Shown: positions 43,019-52,132 of the stretch, piece after piece | How positions within the stretch are numbered: the stretch's first letter is position 1 | How the letters are laid out: each line of letters starts with the position of its first letter | DNA from: Acidobacteriaceae bacterium | GTDB taxonomy: Bacteria; Acidobacteriota; Terriglobia; Terriglobales; Acidobacteriaceae | NCBI GenBank assembly: GCA_003134655.1 | Contig: PLBY01000161.1 | Coordinates: 262,214 to 326,213, forward strand | Direction: 5' to 3' | Length of the DNA stretch: 64,000 bases | Made by a program: the position numbers and the translations under genes | Notes under the pieces: model-generated | Database searches by the model: none | The model's input: only the letters and a program-made list of their open reading frames with translations | What the model was told of the DNA's origin: nothing

Positions 43019-44989
43019 TTATTGGTGGCCGAGGTTTGGGTCCAGGGCGGCGCGAATCTTGAGCGAGAGTTGCTTCAGGGTGTAGGGTTTCTGCAGGAAA
43101 TTCGTTTCCAGGTCGACGACCTTATGGTCGAGCACCGTCTTGCCGGCATAGCCAGAAACAAATAGCAGCTTCGCGTCCGGCCGCAGTTGCGCCAGTTCCT
43201 TCGCCAGTTGCCCGCCACTCATATTCGGCATGACCACGTCCGTGACCACCAAGTGGATGGTCGAAGCGTGGTTCTTGGCCACTGACAGGGCATCGAGACC
43301 GTCTTTGGCCTCGAGCACGATGTAGCCCTGCAGGCTGAGGAATTCCGCAGTCGCTCGCCGCACGGCCTGCTCGTCCTCCACCAGCAGGAGGGTTTCCGAC
43401 CCGCGGGGAGAGTTTTCGATTCTGATGTCGTCGAGTTCGTCCGGAGTATGTCGTCCCTCGACGCAAGGCAGATAGATCTTGAATACCGTGCCCATCCTAG
43501 GTTCGCTATAGGCCCAGATGAACCCCTTGTTCTGCTTCACAATTCCGTAGACGGTTGCCAGGCCCAAGCCAGTGCCCTTACCGGAGGGCTTGGTGGTGTA
43601 GAAGGGTTCAAAAATGTGCGGCAGATGCTCGATAGGAATTCCAGTCCCATCATCACTGACCGTGATCAGAGCGTAACGCCCGGGGGGAATGACAGCCTGT
43701 TTGTGATGAATGTAGTCATCATCCAGTAGCACGTCAGAGGTTTGAATTTGCAAGTGTCCGCCTTGCGGCATCGCGTCTCGTGCGTTGGCGGCGAGGTTCA
43801 TCAGCACCTGCTCAATCTGCAGAGGATCCACTCTAACCCGGCCCAATCCCTCTCCGCGCACGAAGGTGAAGTCGATGTCTTCGCCGATCAGACGCGGCAG
43901 CGTCTTTGCTATGCCTGCGATAACTTGATTCAAGTCCGCGACACGCAACGCCTGGGGTTGTTTGCGGCTGAAGGCGAGCAATTGCCTGGTCAATTCAGCC
44001 GCCCGGCGCGCCGCCAGTAGAATCTCCTGAATCTTGGATTCGAGCGGGCTGTCCTGCGAAACCGAATCCAACGCCAGTTCTGCGTAGCTGGTGATGATGG
44101 TCAGCAGGTTGTTGAAGTCGTGCGCGACGCCGCCCGCCAGATTGCCGATCGCATCCATCTTCTGCGACTGCAGAAGCTGTGCCTCCAGGCGCAGTCGCTC
44201 GGTGAGGTCGCGACCGTTGGCGATGAAGTGTGTAATCTGCCCCGCGGCATCCCGCACCGGGCAGATGCTCTCCTCCACGTAGTAAACCTCGCCATTCTTC
44301 TTCCGGTTCACCAGGATACCGCGGTACACATTACCCGCGAGAATGGTCTTCCACATTTCCTGGTAGATTTCGGGTCCCTGCTCACCCGATTTCAAGATTC
44401 GTGGAGTCTTGCCGTGCACTTCGTCGTGGTGGTATCCGGTAAGAGCCTCAAATGCAGGATTGACGTATTCAATAATTCCTTGCCGATTGGTCACAACCAC
44501 TGTGTCGGCCGACTGCTCGACCGCCCGTGACAGTTTTCGCAGAGATTCTTCCGCCATTTGCTGATCCTGCTGCAGAGAATGCATGGCCAGCGTATTCCGC
44601 ATGGTGCGCACCAGGGTCGCACCGTCGAGCCGGGACTTCGCAACGCAGTTCCATGTCCCTCCCCCAATGATTTCTGCGACGGTCTTTTCGTCCGCATCCT
44701 CGGTCAGCAGGATAAAAAGGATCGAAACTCCGGCATGGAGAAACTCAGCTACAAAATGGACCGCCTCGGCGTCGCCGGTTTCATGCTCAAACAGAACCAG
44801 GCTGTAGGTCCGCTGCTGCATCATCGCCTTGGCTTCCTCCAGCGAATGGGCATGGTCGAGGTCCGCCGCGAGGACGTTGCGGGTGCGTTCCAAAATCTCT
44901 CGAATCAGGAAGAAATCTTCCTCTTGATTGCCCACCAACAGAACCCGCAGGGGCACAGGTGCCAGGGCAGTTTTTGCGGCCGTCAGCAT
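43019..44989 (-). CDS. Soluble hybrid histidine kinase: REC-like, PAS, HisKA, HATPase, REC
   Basis: The 656-residue sensor kinase has no membrane segment. Order of domains: an N-terminal receiver-like domain (about 14-135) whose phosphoacceptor position reads LVLFEHETG instead of a D, so it is probably inactive; a PAS domain (about 150-260: AVEQSADTVVVTNRQGIIEY); HisKA with the phosphorylatable His in GGVAHDFNNLLTIITSY; HATPase_c with NLAANARDAMPQGG (N box), DDGTGIP (G1) and GTGLGLATVYG (G2); and a C-terminal receiver with VVTDVVMPNMSG, whose Asp is present. GGAG eight bases before ATG 44989 supports the start. No partner regulator is adjacent. Confidence 0.92.
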   Translation of the reverse strand: MLTAAKTALAPVPLRVLLVGNQEEDFFLIREILERTRNVLAADLDHAHSLEEAKAMMQQRTYSLVLFEHETGDAEAVHFVAEFLHAGVSILFILLTEDADEKTVAEIIGGGTWNCVAKSRLDGATLVRTMRNTLAMHSLQQDQQMAEESLRKLSRAVEQSADTVVVTNRQGIIEYVNPAFEALTGYHHDEVHGKTPRILKSGEQGPEIYQEMWKTILAGNVYRGILVNRKKNGEVYYVEESICPVRDAAGQITHFIANGRDLTERLRLEAQLLQSQKMDAIGNLAGGVAHDFNNLLTIITSYAELALDSVSQDSPLESKIQEILLAARRAAELTRQLLAFSRKQPQALRVADLNQVIAGIAKTLPRLIGEDIDFTFVRGEGLGRVRVDPLQIEQVLMNLAANARDAMPQGGHLQIQTSDVLLDDDYIHHKQAVIPPGRYALITVSDDGTGIPIEHLPHIFEPFYTTKPSGKGTGLGLATVYGIVKQNKGFIWAYSEPRMGTVFKIYLPCVEGRHTPDELDDIRIENSPRGSETLLLVEDEQAVRRATAEFLSLQGYIVLEAKDGLDALSVAKNHASTIHLVVTDVVMPNMSGGQLAKELAQLRPDAKLLFVSGYAGKTVLDHKVVDLETNFLQKPYTLKQLSLKIRAALDPNLGHQ

Positions 44990-45181
44990 TGCTTTCACTC
45001 CGTAACTAGTTACCATCGGAATCCAGCCGCAGGAGTTTAGTGTTGCCGTGGTGCCATCCCAAATCACAGCCCGTTTGGAATCAGAACGAAACGAAGAGTG
45101 GCGCTCGGCAAAACGCCTCTCGGAACTTGCCAGGAAGGGGCTGAATTAGAAGATAATAAGGACCGTCTCTCGGGGTGCGAT

Positions 45182-45723
45182 ATGTCCTGGCGACAGATTC
45201 TTCTGCTGGTGACTCTTCTACTCTGCGCTTCTCAACTGGGGCTCAGGTGACTCTGACCGCGCAGAACATTACAGTTCAGGTAACGACCTCACAGCCCTGG
45301 ACCGACAGTGGCCTCGACCTGCAGTCCAGGGATGTGGTCGAAATCTCGGCGGGATCTCCTTCTGATCGGGTCGCATCGGGTGTGCCAGCCTGCGATCCCA
45401 AAGGCGTGACTTCAGTGGGATCTACGACCGCAAACCTGCCCCTGTCCACTGCGCCCGAGGGAGCGCTGATCGCTCGTTTGCACGCGCAGGGAGCCGCCCC
45501 GCTTCTTGTTGGTGCGAGCAATCAGTTCCACATCGTGGCGCCTTCTCATCTCATGCTGGGGATGAATATCTCCGGTACGTTGTTAACCAATTTGTACTTG
45601 CCACGTCTAATCACAAGATCCGGCTTCCCTTCGAGAAGCATGAAATATCGGGGAACGTGGGAACGAGTTTTTGCGTATAGATCGCTAAGCGGGGTTCTGC
45701 CCCTCGCTCGACGGACTGAATAA
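45182..45723 (+). pseudogene. Frameshifted exported lectin-like (PA-IL-type) protein
   Basis: From ATG 45182 the frame encodes a signal peptide (MSWRQILLLVTLLLCASQLG) and then hits a stop at 45248. The neighbouring frame, open through the same region, encodes a domain resembling the LecA/PA-IL lectin fold: VTTSQPWTDSGLDLQSRDVV, then ACDPKGV, LPLSTAPEGALIARL and LLVGASNQFHIVAPSHLMLGMN. Adding one G to the GGGG run at 45238-45241 would join signal peptide and domain in frame (QLGAQVTLTAQ). Either a recent inactivation, a phase-variable tract or a sequencing error is possible. The C-terminal 45 residues after LGMNISGT do not look like the family. Confidence 0.55.
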
Positions 45724-45837
45724 AGTGTGTTGATGGACCGCGGGACCCCTGTGCCTGCGGCTGCGAGAACTCGCGTCAATCGGTGTCGCGAAATCGAAGT
45801 TGAGGCTGTGATTCATTCGTTCGAATGGGGGATACGT

Positions 45838-46356
45838 ATGGAAAATGGGCAGAACGGCAACGGCTCGCTCCGACCGGTCGAGAGGTATGACGTGGGCCAC
45901 GTGCAGGAAGTGATTCGGCAGGCGCACGGAGAACTGCGCCAGCTATTGCAACAGCGCGCGGAAATCATGAAACGCATCGGTACCGTTAAGCAGACCATCT
46001 CCGGCCTGGCGAATCTGTTTGGCGACGCCGTCTTGACCGAGGAACTGATGGAACTGGTCGACCGCAAGAGCAGCGGCCGCCAGCCGGGCTTCACCAAAGC
46101 CTGTCGAATGATTCTGATGCAGGCCGGCCACGCCATGAATGCGCGCGACATTTGCGACTATTTCCAGCAGAAGATGCCGGCGTTGCTGGCGCGCCACAAG
46201 GATCCGATGGCGTCGGTCACCACAGTGCTGAACCGCCTGGTGGAATATGGGGAGGCACAGGCCGTGGTTTCGAACGGCCGACGTGCCTGGCGCTGGGTGG
46301 CGGATCTGCCCACTGAGATTCCGGCGGCGGGCAGTGAAGCAGGTCTGGTTGCTTAA
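45838..46356 (+). CDS. Winged-helix (HARE-HTH-like) protein with N-terminal coiled coil
   Basis: The 172-residue product starts MENGQNGNGSLRPVERYDV. The N-terminal half is helical (VQEVIRQAHGELRQLLQQRAEIMKRIGTVKQTI) and may form a coiled coil. The C-terminal half resembles a winged helix of the HARE/HB1 type: FTKACRMILMQAGHAMNARDI, MASVTTVLNRLVEYGEAQAVV, and a wing with GRRAWRWV. It probably binds DNA or a protein partner; no ligand domain is present. Upstream in-frame codons are ignored because ATG 45838 follows GGGGGATACGT. It is convergent with the efflux operon. Confidence 0.72.
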   Translation: MENGQNGNGSLRPVERYDVGHVQEVIRQAHGELRQLLQQRAEIMKRIGTVKQTISGLANLFGDAVLTEELMELVDRKSSGRQPGFTKACRMILMQAGHAMNARDICDYFQQKMPALLARHKDPMASVTTVLNRLVEYGEAQAVVSNGRRAWRWVADLPTEIPAAGSEAGLVA

Positions 46357-46368
46357 AGTTAGTTAATC

Positions 46369-46413
46369 GGGCGGGCGACGTTCTTCGAACCGGCTGAACG
46401 TTCAAGCCCGCCC
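46369..46413. terminator. Bidirectional hairpin between convergent genes
   Basis: GGGCGGGC and GCCCGCCC pair across a 29-nt inner segment that holds a second short GTTC/GAAC stem. There is no T tract. It lies in the 67-bp gap where the winged-helix gene and the ABC ATPase gene end, so a shared terminator is likely. Confidence 0.4.
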
Positions 46414-46423
46414 GCAATATGGC

Positions 46424-47137
46424 TTAGCCCGGGGGCAGCAGCATTCCTTTTTCCAAGTGCCGCGTCACGTGCGCGTACGACGCTGCGTGTGGATCATGCG
46501 TCACCATCACGATCGTCTTGTGGAAATCCTCGTTCAACCTCTTCAGAATCTCCAACACTTCCGTAGCCGAATGACTATCCAGATCGCCGGTGGGCTCGTC
46601 GGCAAGTAACAGAGTCGGATCGCTCACAATCGCCCGTGCGATGGCCACGCGCTGCTCCTGTCCACCGGAGAGTTGCTTGGGCAGATGGCCGACTCGATCC
46701 TCCAATCCAACTAGCTTAAGCGCGGTCAGAACATGGTCGCGGCGTTGCTGAGAAGTCAGTTTCGTGAGCAGCAGCGGCAGTTCCACGTTCTCAAAAGCCG
46801 TGAGCACCGGGATCAGGTTGAATGTCTGAAACACGTAGCCGATGTGCTCATTGCGCCAGCGGGCAATCTGCGAATCGCTGAAGCGGAAAATGTCCTGTCC
46901 CTGCACTAGCAGTTCGCCGCTGCTCGGCCGGTCGATGGCCGCGATCATATTCAGCAGCGTCGTCTTGCCCGATCCTGACGGACCCATCAGAGCCAGAAAT
47001 TCTCCCTTGGCAATGTCGATCGACACGTCATCGAGCGCAGTCACCTGAAAGGCATCGCGCTTGAAGACTTTGCTCACGCCGCGAACCTGTACAACTTTCG
47101 TTCCCGTGGCAACGTTGGGTTGTGTAGCTGTGCTCAT
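46424..47137 (-). CDS. ABC transporter ATP-binding protein (MacB/LolD type)
   Basis: The 237-residue ATPase of an export system has Walker A GPSGSGKTT, Q-loop region GYVFQTFNLIPVLTAFENVELPL, signature LSGGQEQRVAIARA, Walker B LLLADEPTGDLDS and H-loop MVTHDP. It is the last gene of a five-gene minus-strand operon. Its ATG overlaps the adaptor stop codon (ATGA), so it is translationally coupled to it. The small size and LolD/MacB-like sequence fit the FtsX-type permeases upstream. Confidence 0.96.
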   Translation of the reverse strand: MSTATQPNVATGTKVVQVRGVSKVFKRDAFQVTALDDVSIDIAKGEFLALMGPSGSGKTTLLNMIAAIDRPSSGELLVQGQDIFRFSDSQIARWRNEHIGYVFQTFNLIPVLTAFENVELPLLLTKLTSQQRRDHVLTALKLVGLEDRVGHLPKQLSGGQEQRVAIARAIVSDPTLLLADEPTGDLDSHSATEVLEILKRLNEDFHKTIVMVTHDPHAASYAHVTRHLEKGMLLPPG

Positions 47138-48519
47138 GATTGCCCCTTAATTTTAATTTTGTCTCCATCTTTCAAAGTGGCCGGAGCGGCCGTAACCACG
47201 CTTTCGCCCCCGACCAGCCCATCGACGAGTGCTCCATCGCTGCGCTGGCCCACGACGTGAACCTCGCGCGCGACAACTTTCCCGTTGTACGCGATCAATA
47301 CGATCTTCTTACCGTCTCGATCGCGAATCGCGGTCGAGGGCACGTAGACTCCTGTCGGTTCTTTTGAAGTCTTCGGCACATCGTTGGCCAGGAACTTTAC
47401 CGTTGCGTTCATTTCCGGCCGCAGCTGAACGGCGGGATACTTGTCCGGGTTCAGCACCTGTACCTTCACCTGTACCGTGGCCTTCTGCCGGTTGGCCTCG
47501 GGTGAAATCTGCGCGATCACGCCGTCATATTCCTTGTCGGGATACGCGTCGGTTGTGACCTTTGCCTTCTGCGTCGGGCCCAGGCGCGCGAAGTCTGCCT
47601 GCGCGATATCCAGTTCCACCTGCAGATCATTCAGGTCTGCGAGGGACACAACCGATCCCTGTGGGCCGCCCGCCGCTGCGCTGGCAAACTGCGCCGTAAT
47701 GAGTTCGCCCTTTTCGGCCGTGCGGTCGAGAATCGTTCCCGTCACTGGCGCACGGATCACGGTAGCGTCCAGTTGCGACTGGGCGTAATCAAGTTGCCCC
47801 TGCGCTTGCATCAGCGCACCCTGCGCCCGGGCAATTTCCTCTGCCCGCGGCCCAATCTTGGAAAGCTGAAACGCCTTCTCCAGGGAATTCGCGCGTTGCT
47901 GATCGGCCTCGAATTTCCCAGTGGCATCGTCCAGTTGCTGGCGGGAAACCACACCGCTGCCAGCGAGTTCTTTCGTGCGGTCCAGCGTCAGCTTGTCGTT
48001 CGCCAGCGTAGCGCGCGCTTCGTCGAGATTGTGTTGCGCCTGCTGCACTTCCTCGGGCCGCGATCCGTGCTGTAGTTCGTCGAGATACGCGCGAGCATTG
48101 GCTACGGCACCCTTAGCCTGCCCATAGGCCGCGCGGAACTCTTGATCTTCCAAGCGCACGAGTATCTGGCCTTCCTTCACCTTGTCGCCCTTCTCCACAC
48201 CGATCCAAGCTAGGCGGCCAGTGACCTTGGAGTTTACGTTGATGGTGTGATGCGCCACGATGTAGCCCGTAGCCGAGAGCACGGTGCCGCCGGCGTCATT
48301 GCCGCTGGTTTCCGCGGTGGCGCGAACCGCCTCGACTTCAGGCACGTCGGACGCGAACAAACGATAGGCCAACACAATTACGCCAAGCAGCACAACGACG
48401 GCGATACCGCCCAGGATGTAGCGGCGAGCCCATGCCGGCGGTTCTCCACCGGAGTCGCCGCGCTGGGTGCGGTCAATGCGCAAGCTCTGCAAGTCTTCGT
48501 GCTTTGTGTCAATCGCCAT
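47134..48519 (-). CDS. HlyD/MacA-type periplasmic adaptor subunit
   Basis: The 461-residue membrane-fusion protein has a cytoplasmic N-terminus, one TM helix (YILGGIAVVVLLGVIVLAYRLF, about 30-51), and the lipoyl half-motifs VNSKVTGRLAWIGVEKGDKVKEGQILVRLED and TVIRAPVTGTILDRTAEKGELI. A long coiled-coil hairpin lies between them (EVQQAQHNLDEARATLANDK), then beta-barrel and membrane-proximal domains. It bridges the inner-membrane permease to an outer-membrane duct. No TolC-like gene is present in the operon. It is coupled to the ATPase by a 4-bp overlap. Confidence 0.94.
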   Translation of the reverse strand: MAIDTKHEDLQSLRIDRTQRGDSGGEPPAWARRYILGGIAVVVLLGVIVLAYRLFASDVPEVEAVRATAETSGNDAGGTVLSATGYIVAHHTINVNSKVTGRLAWIGVEKGDKVKEGQILVRLEDQEFRAAYGQAKGAVANARAYLDELQHGSRPEEVQQAQHNLDEARATLANDKLTLDRTKELAGSGVVSRQQLDDATGKFEADQQRANSLEKAFQLSKIGPRAEEIARAQGALMQAQGQLDYAQSQLDATVIRAPVTGTILDRTAEKGELITAQFASAAAGGPQGSVVSLADLNDLQVELDIAQADFARLGPTQKAKVTTDAYPDKEYDGVIAQISPEANRQKATVQVKVQVLNPDKYPAVQLRPEMNATVKFLANDVPKTSKEPTGVYVPSTAIRDRDGKKIVLIAYNGKVVAREVHVVGQRSDGALVDGLVGGESVVTAAPATLKDGDKIKIKGQS

Positions 48520-48570
48520 AAGGATGTTTGCGCTCTAACTCCGCAAATAGTTTCCCGCGACAGCTAGCAG

Positions 48571-49761
48571 CTAGCTGCGCAGGGCGTTGAGAATATTCTG
48601 CCGCGCCGCATGCCACGCGGGAGCAAGCCCGCCCACGAACCCCATAATCAACGCGAACGCAATTGCATATCCCGCCACTTGCGGCGTGATGCGCAACGCG
48701 AACACCACTTCGCTGAACGTGACGGCATTCGATGTGCCGGTTTGCATCCCATTGAACGGAAGCATCAACAAGATTCCTGCCGCGGCGCCCAGTAAAGCCA
48801 GCAGCAAAGACTCCAGCACAAACGATGTCAGAATCGCAGGCCGCGAGAAGCCGATCACGCGCAGCGTGGCAATCTCGCGTCCGCGATACGCCACCGCTGC
48901 ATACATTGTATTCATGGCCGCGAAGATCGAGCCGATCGCCATGATGAAGCCCACCACAATGCCGATCACTTTGATCGGGGCGCCGGAACTGGTCTGCTTG
49001 GCGTAATAGTCGGTCTCCAGTACTCCCTCGAGTTTCAATCGCTGATCGTCGCCGACCCGGTTCTTGAGCGCCTCAGCGGAGATGGGGTCGGTCGCGCGCA
49101 GGTACGCCGACGAGTAGCCGCCCTGACGATCGAAATCCGATGCCATTTGATTTACGTCGCCCCAAACTTCGGACTCGTACGCCGATCCCCCGGCGTCAAA
49201 CACTCCCACGACCTTCCACGATCCCTTGCCAAACTCCATCGTGTCGCCGATGTTGGCGTGCGAAAAGCGCCCCTGAATCGATTTGCTGACCACAACTTCC
49301 CGCTGTCCCGTCTGAAACCAGCGTCCCTCCACCAATTTCACGCTCGCTGGCTTTCCTGGTTCGTCGGGCGTCTGCCGCATTTCAAGGCCATCGGGCATCA
49401 TGCCCCGCACGGTGACGTTGACTTCGCCGGTGCCGTCTTTGCGCGGCAGGATGATGACCACCACCCACTCGCCCGACGCCATCGGTTCGCCATGACTGTC
49501 TTTCGCAATGCCCGGGAGCGTCTTCAGCGTGGGGAAAAGTGCCGCATCGAATCCGCCCGAAAGCTCCGCTTCCGATCCCTTGCGCAGCACGAGGACATTC
49601 TTCGCGCTGCCGCTGCTGACGAACGCGCGGTTCAACCCCGCGATGAGCGCCATCAGAAAGATCGCTGTCGTAACCGTAAGCGCGATGCCCAGAGCCGTCA
49701 TGACCGTGAGGCCCTTGCGGAGCCTTAAATTGCGAATGTTATAGCTGATCGGTATCGCCAT
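48571..49761 (-). CDS. ABC permease of the efflux operon (third permease gene)
   Basis: The 396-residue FtsX-type permease begins MAIPISYNIRNLRLRKGLTVMTALGIALT. It has a periplasmic domain of about 210 residues and three C-terminal helices, with MYAAVAYRGREIATLRVIGFSRPAILTSF, the FtsX/MacB coupling helix region in variant form (RGREIATLRVIGF). It ends AWHAARQNILNALRS. It is 51 bases upstream of the adaptor and clearly diverged from the other two permeases of the operon. Confidence 0.9.
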   Translation of the reverse strand: MAIPISYNIRNLRLRKGLTVMTALGIALTVTTAIFLMALIAGLNRAFVSSGSAKNVLVLRKGSEAELSGGFDAALFPTLKTLPGIAKDSHGEPMASGEWVVVIILPRKDGTGEVNVTVRGMMPDGLEMRQTPDEPGKPASVKLVEGRWFQTGQREVVVSKSIQGRFSHANIGDTMEFGKGSWKVVGVFDAGGSAYESEVWGDVNQMASDFDRQGGYSSAYLRATDPISAEALKNRVGDDQRLKLEGVLETDYYAKQTSSGAPIKVIGIVVGFIMAIGSIFAAMNTMYAAVAYRGREIATLRVIGFSRPAILTSFVLESLLLALLGAAAGILLMLPFNGMQTGTSNAVTFSEVVFALRITPQVAGYAIAFALIMGFVGGLAPAWHAARQNILNALRS

Positions 49762-49780
49762 AATTAAACCCTATCTTCTG

Positions 49781-49824
49781 TAGCGCCGGCGCCGCCACGA
49801 CAGCCGCCGAGACGGCGGCGCTAC
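49781..49824. repeat. Double-hairpin repeat inside the efflux operon
   Basis: TAGCGCCGGCGCC and CAGCCGCCGAGACGGCGGCGCTA form nested GC-rich hairpins. It is related to 8712-8755 and 39744-39790 and lies in the gap between the second and third permease genes. Confidence 0.55.
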
Positions 49825-49827
49825 GTT

Positions 49828-50979
49828 TCAGCCGATGTGGCGCAGTCCATCCACAATGTTTATGCGCGACGCGTTGTATGCCGGCAAATAGCCACTCACG
49901 AGTCCCAATACCAACGACACCAGAATCGACAGGCCTGCCGTGGCCCATCTCACCTTCATGTTGAGCGGGATTCCCAACCCAATGAAACTATGCGTCAGGA
50001 ACGCGATCACGGGAATCGCCACCAGCACTCCAATCACTCCGCCAGCAACCGCGAGAGCCACCGATTCGCTCACGAAAATCGACAGCACACGCTGGCGCGT
50101 GAAGCCCAGCGTCTTCAGCACGGCGACTTCGCGCGTCCGGCTGCGCACAGACATTGCCATGGTGTTGGCCGAAACCAGCATGATGGTGAATACGACTGCC
50201 CCGCAGATGCCGAGGATGAACGCCTTGATGTTCCCCAGCGAAGCGACAAAGCCTAACTGAAACGCTCTCTCGCTCTCGGTCTTGGTCTGCAGCGGAGAGT
50301 TGCGGAACATGCCATCAATCTCGCTCGACGCACGCGACACATTCTCCGCCGAGTCAACCTGCGCGGCGTACCAGCCTGCCTGGCCTTTGAACCAGGGCAC
50401 CGCCTCTTCCAGATATTTGGCGTTGAAGTACAGCGCATTCTGAGGCGGATCGCGGTGATAAATTCCGCGAATCGTCAGATCGAGGTTCGTCGGGAAAATG
50501 TTGGCCTGCAAAGTAACGCGGTCGCCGATCTTCCAGCCATATTTCGTCGCAAGCGTCACGTCCACCAGGGCTCCGGCGCGATCCTGCTGCCAGGCCTTTA
50601 CTTGATCGGGCGGGCAAATCTTGTCCGATGCTACTTTCAGATACTCGTCCGGATCCGTGGCTAGTTGGGCAAAAAAGTGTTCCGGCCGGTCATCGATATA
50701 ACGGCCTCCGAACCAGGTGATCGGCACCACCGAGGTCACGCCCGGCGCGCTGCGAATCTTGTCGCGATAGAACGCCGGCAGAAAAAATGCCAGCGAGACG
50801 CGGTCGCGAACGATCAAGCGGCGCGACGCTTCGGGGGCGACCTGGTCCACATAAAACGATCGCCAGATGCAGATCATCAGCGTGAGCAAAAGCAGCGAGA
50901 AGCTGATGCTGATCATGGTCAGCAGGCTGCGCCGCTTGTTTCGAAACGTATTGCGCACGACAAAACTGCCCAACGTCAT
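49828..50979 (-). CDS. ABC permease of the efflux operon (second permease gene)
   Basis: The 383-residue FtsX-type permease has an N-terminal helix (SLLTMISISFSLLLLTLMICIW), a periplasmic domain with IRSAPGVTSVVPITWFGGRY, and C-terminal helices with RSRTREVAVLKTLGFTRQRVLSIF. It ends PAYNASRINIVDGLRHIG. It is a close paralogue of the next permease upstream (50984-52132), and the two stop/start codons are four bases apart. The two may form a heterodimer with the third permease as an alternative or regulatory partner. Confidence 0.9.
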   Translation of the reverse strand: MTLGSFVVRNTFRNKRRSLLTMISISFSLLLLTLMICIWRSFYVDQVAPEASRRLIVRDRVSLAFFLPAFYRDKIRSAPGVTSVVPITWFGGRYIDDRPEHFFAQLATDPDEYLKVASDKICPPDQVKAWQQDRAGALVDVTLATKYGWKIGDRVTLQANIFPTNLDLTIRGIYHRDPPQNALYFNAKYLEEAVPWFKGQAGWYAAQVDSAENVSRASSEIDGMFRNSPLQTKTESERAFQLGFVASLGNIKAFILGICGAVVFTIMLVSANTMAMSVRSRTREVAVLKTLGFTRQRVLSIFVSESVALAVAGGVIGVLVAIPVIAFLTHSFIGLGIPLNMKVRWATAGLSILVSLVLGLVSGYLPAYNASRINIVDGLRHIG

Positions 50980-50983
50980 AACT

Positions 50984-52132
50984 TCACCCGATGTGTCGTA
51001 ATCCGTCGACTATATTGATTTGCGAAGCATGGTAGGAAGGAAGAGTTGCGCTCAGCAGTCCCACCATCCCGGACGTCAACATGGCGACGACCCAAATTCC
51101 GACTGTCACCTTCATGGGGAAAAAGCTGAAGAACTGAGGAGAATGGGTCAGTCCATACACCATCATCCAGCCAAGTCCAACCCCAAGCAGGCCGCCGAAC
51201 AGCGAGAGAGCCACGGCTTCACTCACGAACAATCCCAGCACTCCGCGCTTGGTGAAGCCCAGCGTTTTCAGAACCGCGACCTCGCGGGTCCGCTCGCGGA
51301 TGGACATCGCCATGGTGTTGGCCGATACCAGCAACGTCGCAAAAACCACCGCGGAACAGATGCTCAGGATGAATGCCTTCACGTTGCCCATCATGGCCAC
51401 GAACTCCAGCCCGAAAGCTTTCTCGCTCTCGGACTTCGTGGGCTGAGGCGAGTTACGGAATGTGTCGTCAACGGTGCTCGCGATTTTACTCACGTCCCCT
51501 GGAGAGTTCGCCAGGATACTGAACGTGCCGGCCTGTCCCTTGAAGAACGCCACCGCTTCTTCCACGTACTTCGCATTGAAGTACACCGACTTGTTGTCAG
51601 GATTCGTATGGAAAATGCCGCGCACGATCAGTTCGAGATTGACGGGATAGATGGTCCCCTGCAGCACAATACGATCCCCCAGTTTCCAGCCATACTTCTT
51701 GGCGAGGGAGTCATTCACAATCACACCTTGCCGGTCGCGCTGCCATGCCGTGACCTGTTCCGCGGGCATGGAGCAGTCCCGATACACTTTGAAGAATTCA
51801 TCTGGATCGGTACCGAACTGCGCGAAGAAGTTTTCCGGCTTCTGGTCTTTGTAAATTCCGCCGAACCAGGAGACCGGCACGACCGCCTCAACCCCGGGAA
51901 TCGCGCGAATCTTCTCCCGGTAGTAGCCGGGCAGAGAGAAAGTCAAGGACACGCGATGCCGCACCACCAGTCTTTCCGCCGATTCCGCGCTGCCCTGGTC
52001 GAGATAGAAGGCCCGCCAGATCGTCATCATCAGCGTGAGCAGGAGCAAAGAGAACGCAATGCTTAACACCGTCAGAATGCTGCGGCGCTTGTTGCGGAAC
52101 GCGTTCTTCGTGACAAACCGGGTCAATGTCAT
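50984..52132 (-). CDS. ABC permease of the efflux operon (first gene)
   Basis: The 382-residue FtsX-type permease begins MTLTRFVTKNAFRNKRRSILTVLSI, has a periplasmic part with IRAIPGVEAVVPVSWFGGIY, and a C-terminal RERTREVAVLKTLGFTKRGVLGLF. It ends SYHASQINIVDGLRHIG, the same tail as the second permease. It opens the operon, so its promoter should lie in the 330-base region upstream (52133-52461), where no clear hexamer pair was recognised. Confidence 0.9.
   Translation of the reverse strand: MTLTRFVTKNAFRNKRRSILTVLSIAFSLLLLTLMMTIWRAFYLDQGSAESAERLVVRHRVSLTFSLPGYYREKIRAIPGVEAVVPVSWFGGIYKDQKPENFFAQFGTDPDEFFKVYRDCSMPAEQVTAWQRDRQGVIVNDSLAKKYGWKLGDRIVLQGTIYPVNLELIVRGIFHTNPDNKSVYFNAKYVEEAVAFFKGQAGTFSILANSPGDVSKIASTVDDTFRNSPQPTKSESEKAFGLEFVAMMGNVKAFILSICSAVVFATLLVSANTMAMSIRERTREVAVLKTLGFTKRGVLGLFVSEAVALSLFGGLLGVGLGWMMVYGLTHSPQFFSFFPMKVTVGIWVVAMLTSGMVGLLSATLPSYHASQINIVDGLRHIG

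Noticed and set aside
46369..46413. TTCGAACC...GTTCAAGCC segment as a tRNA T-loop
   Set aside because: No cloverleaf can be drawn: acceptor, D and anticodon stems are missing, and the segment is a simple GC hairpin between convergent genes.
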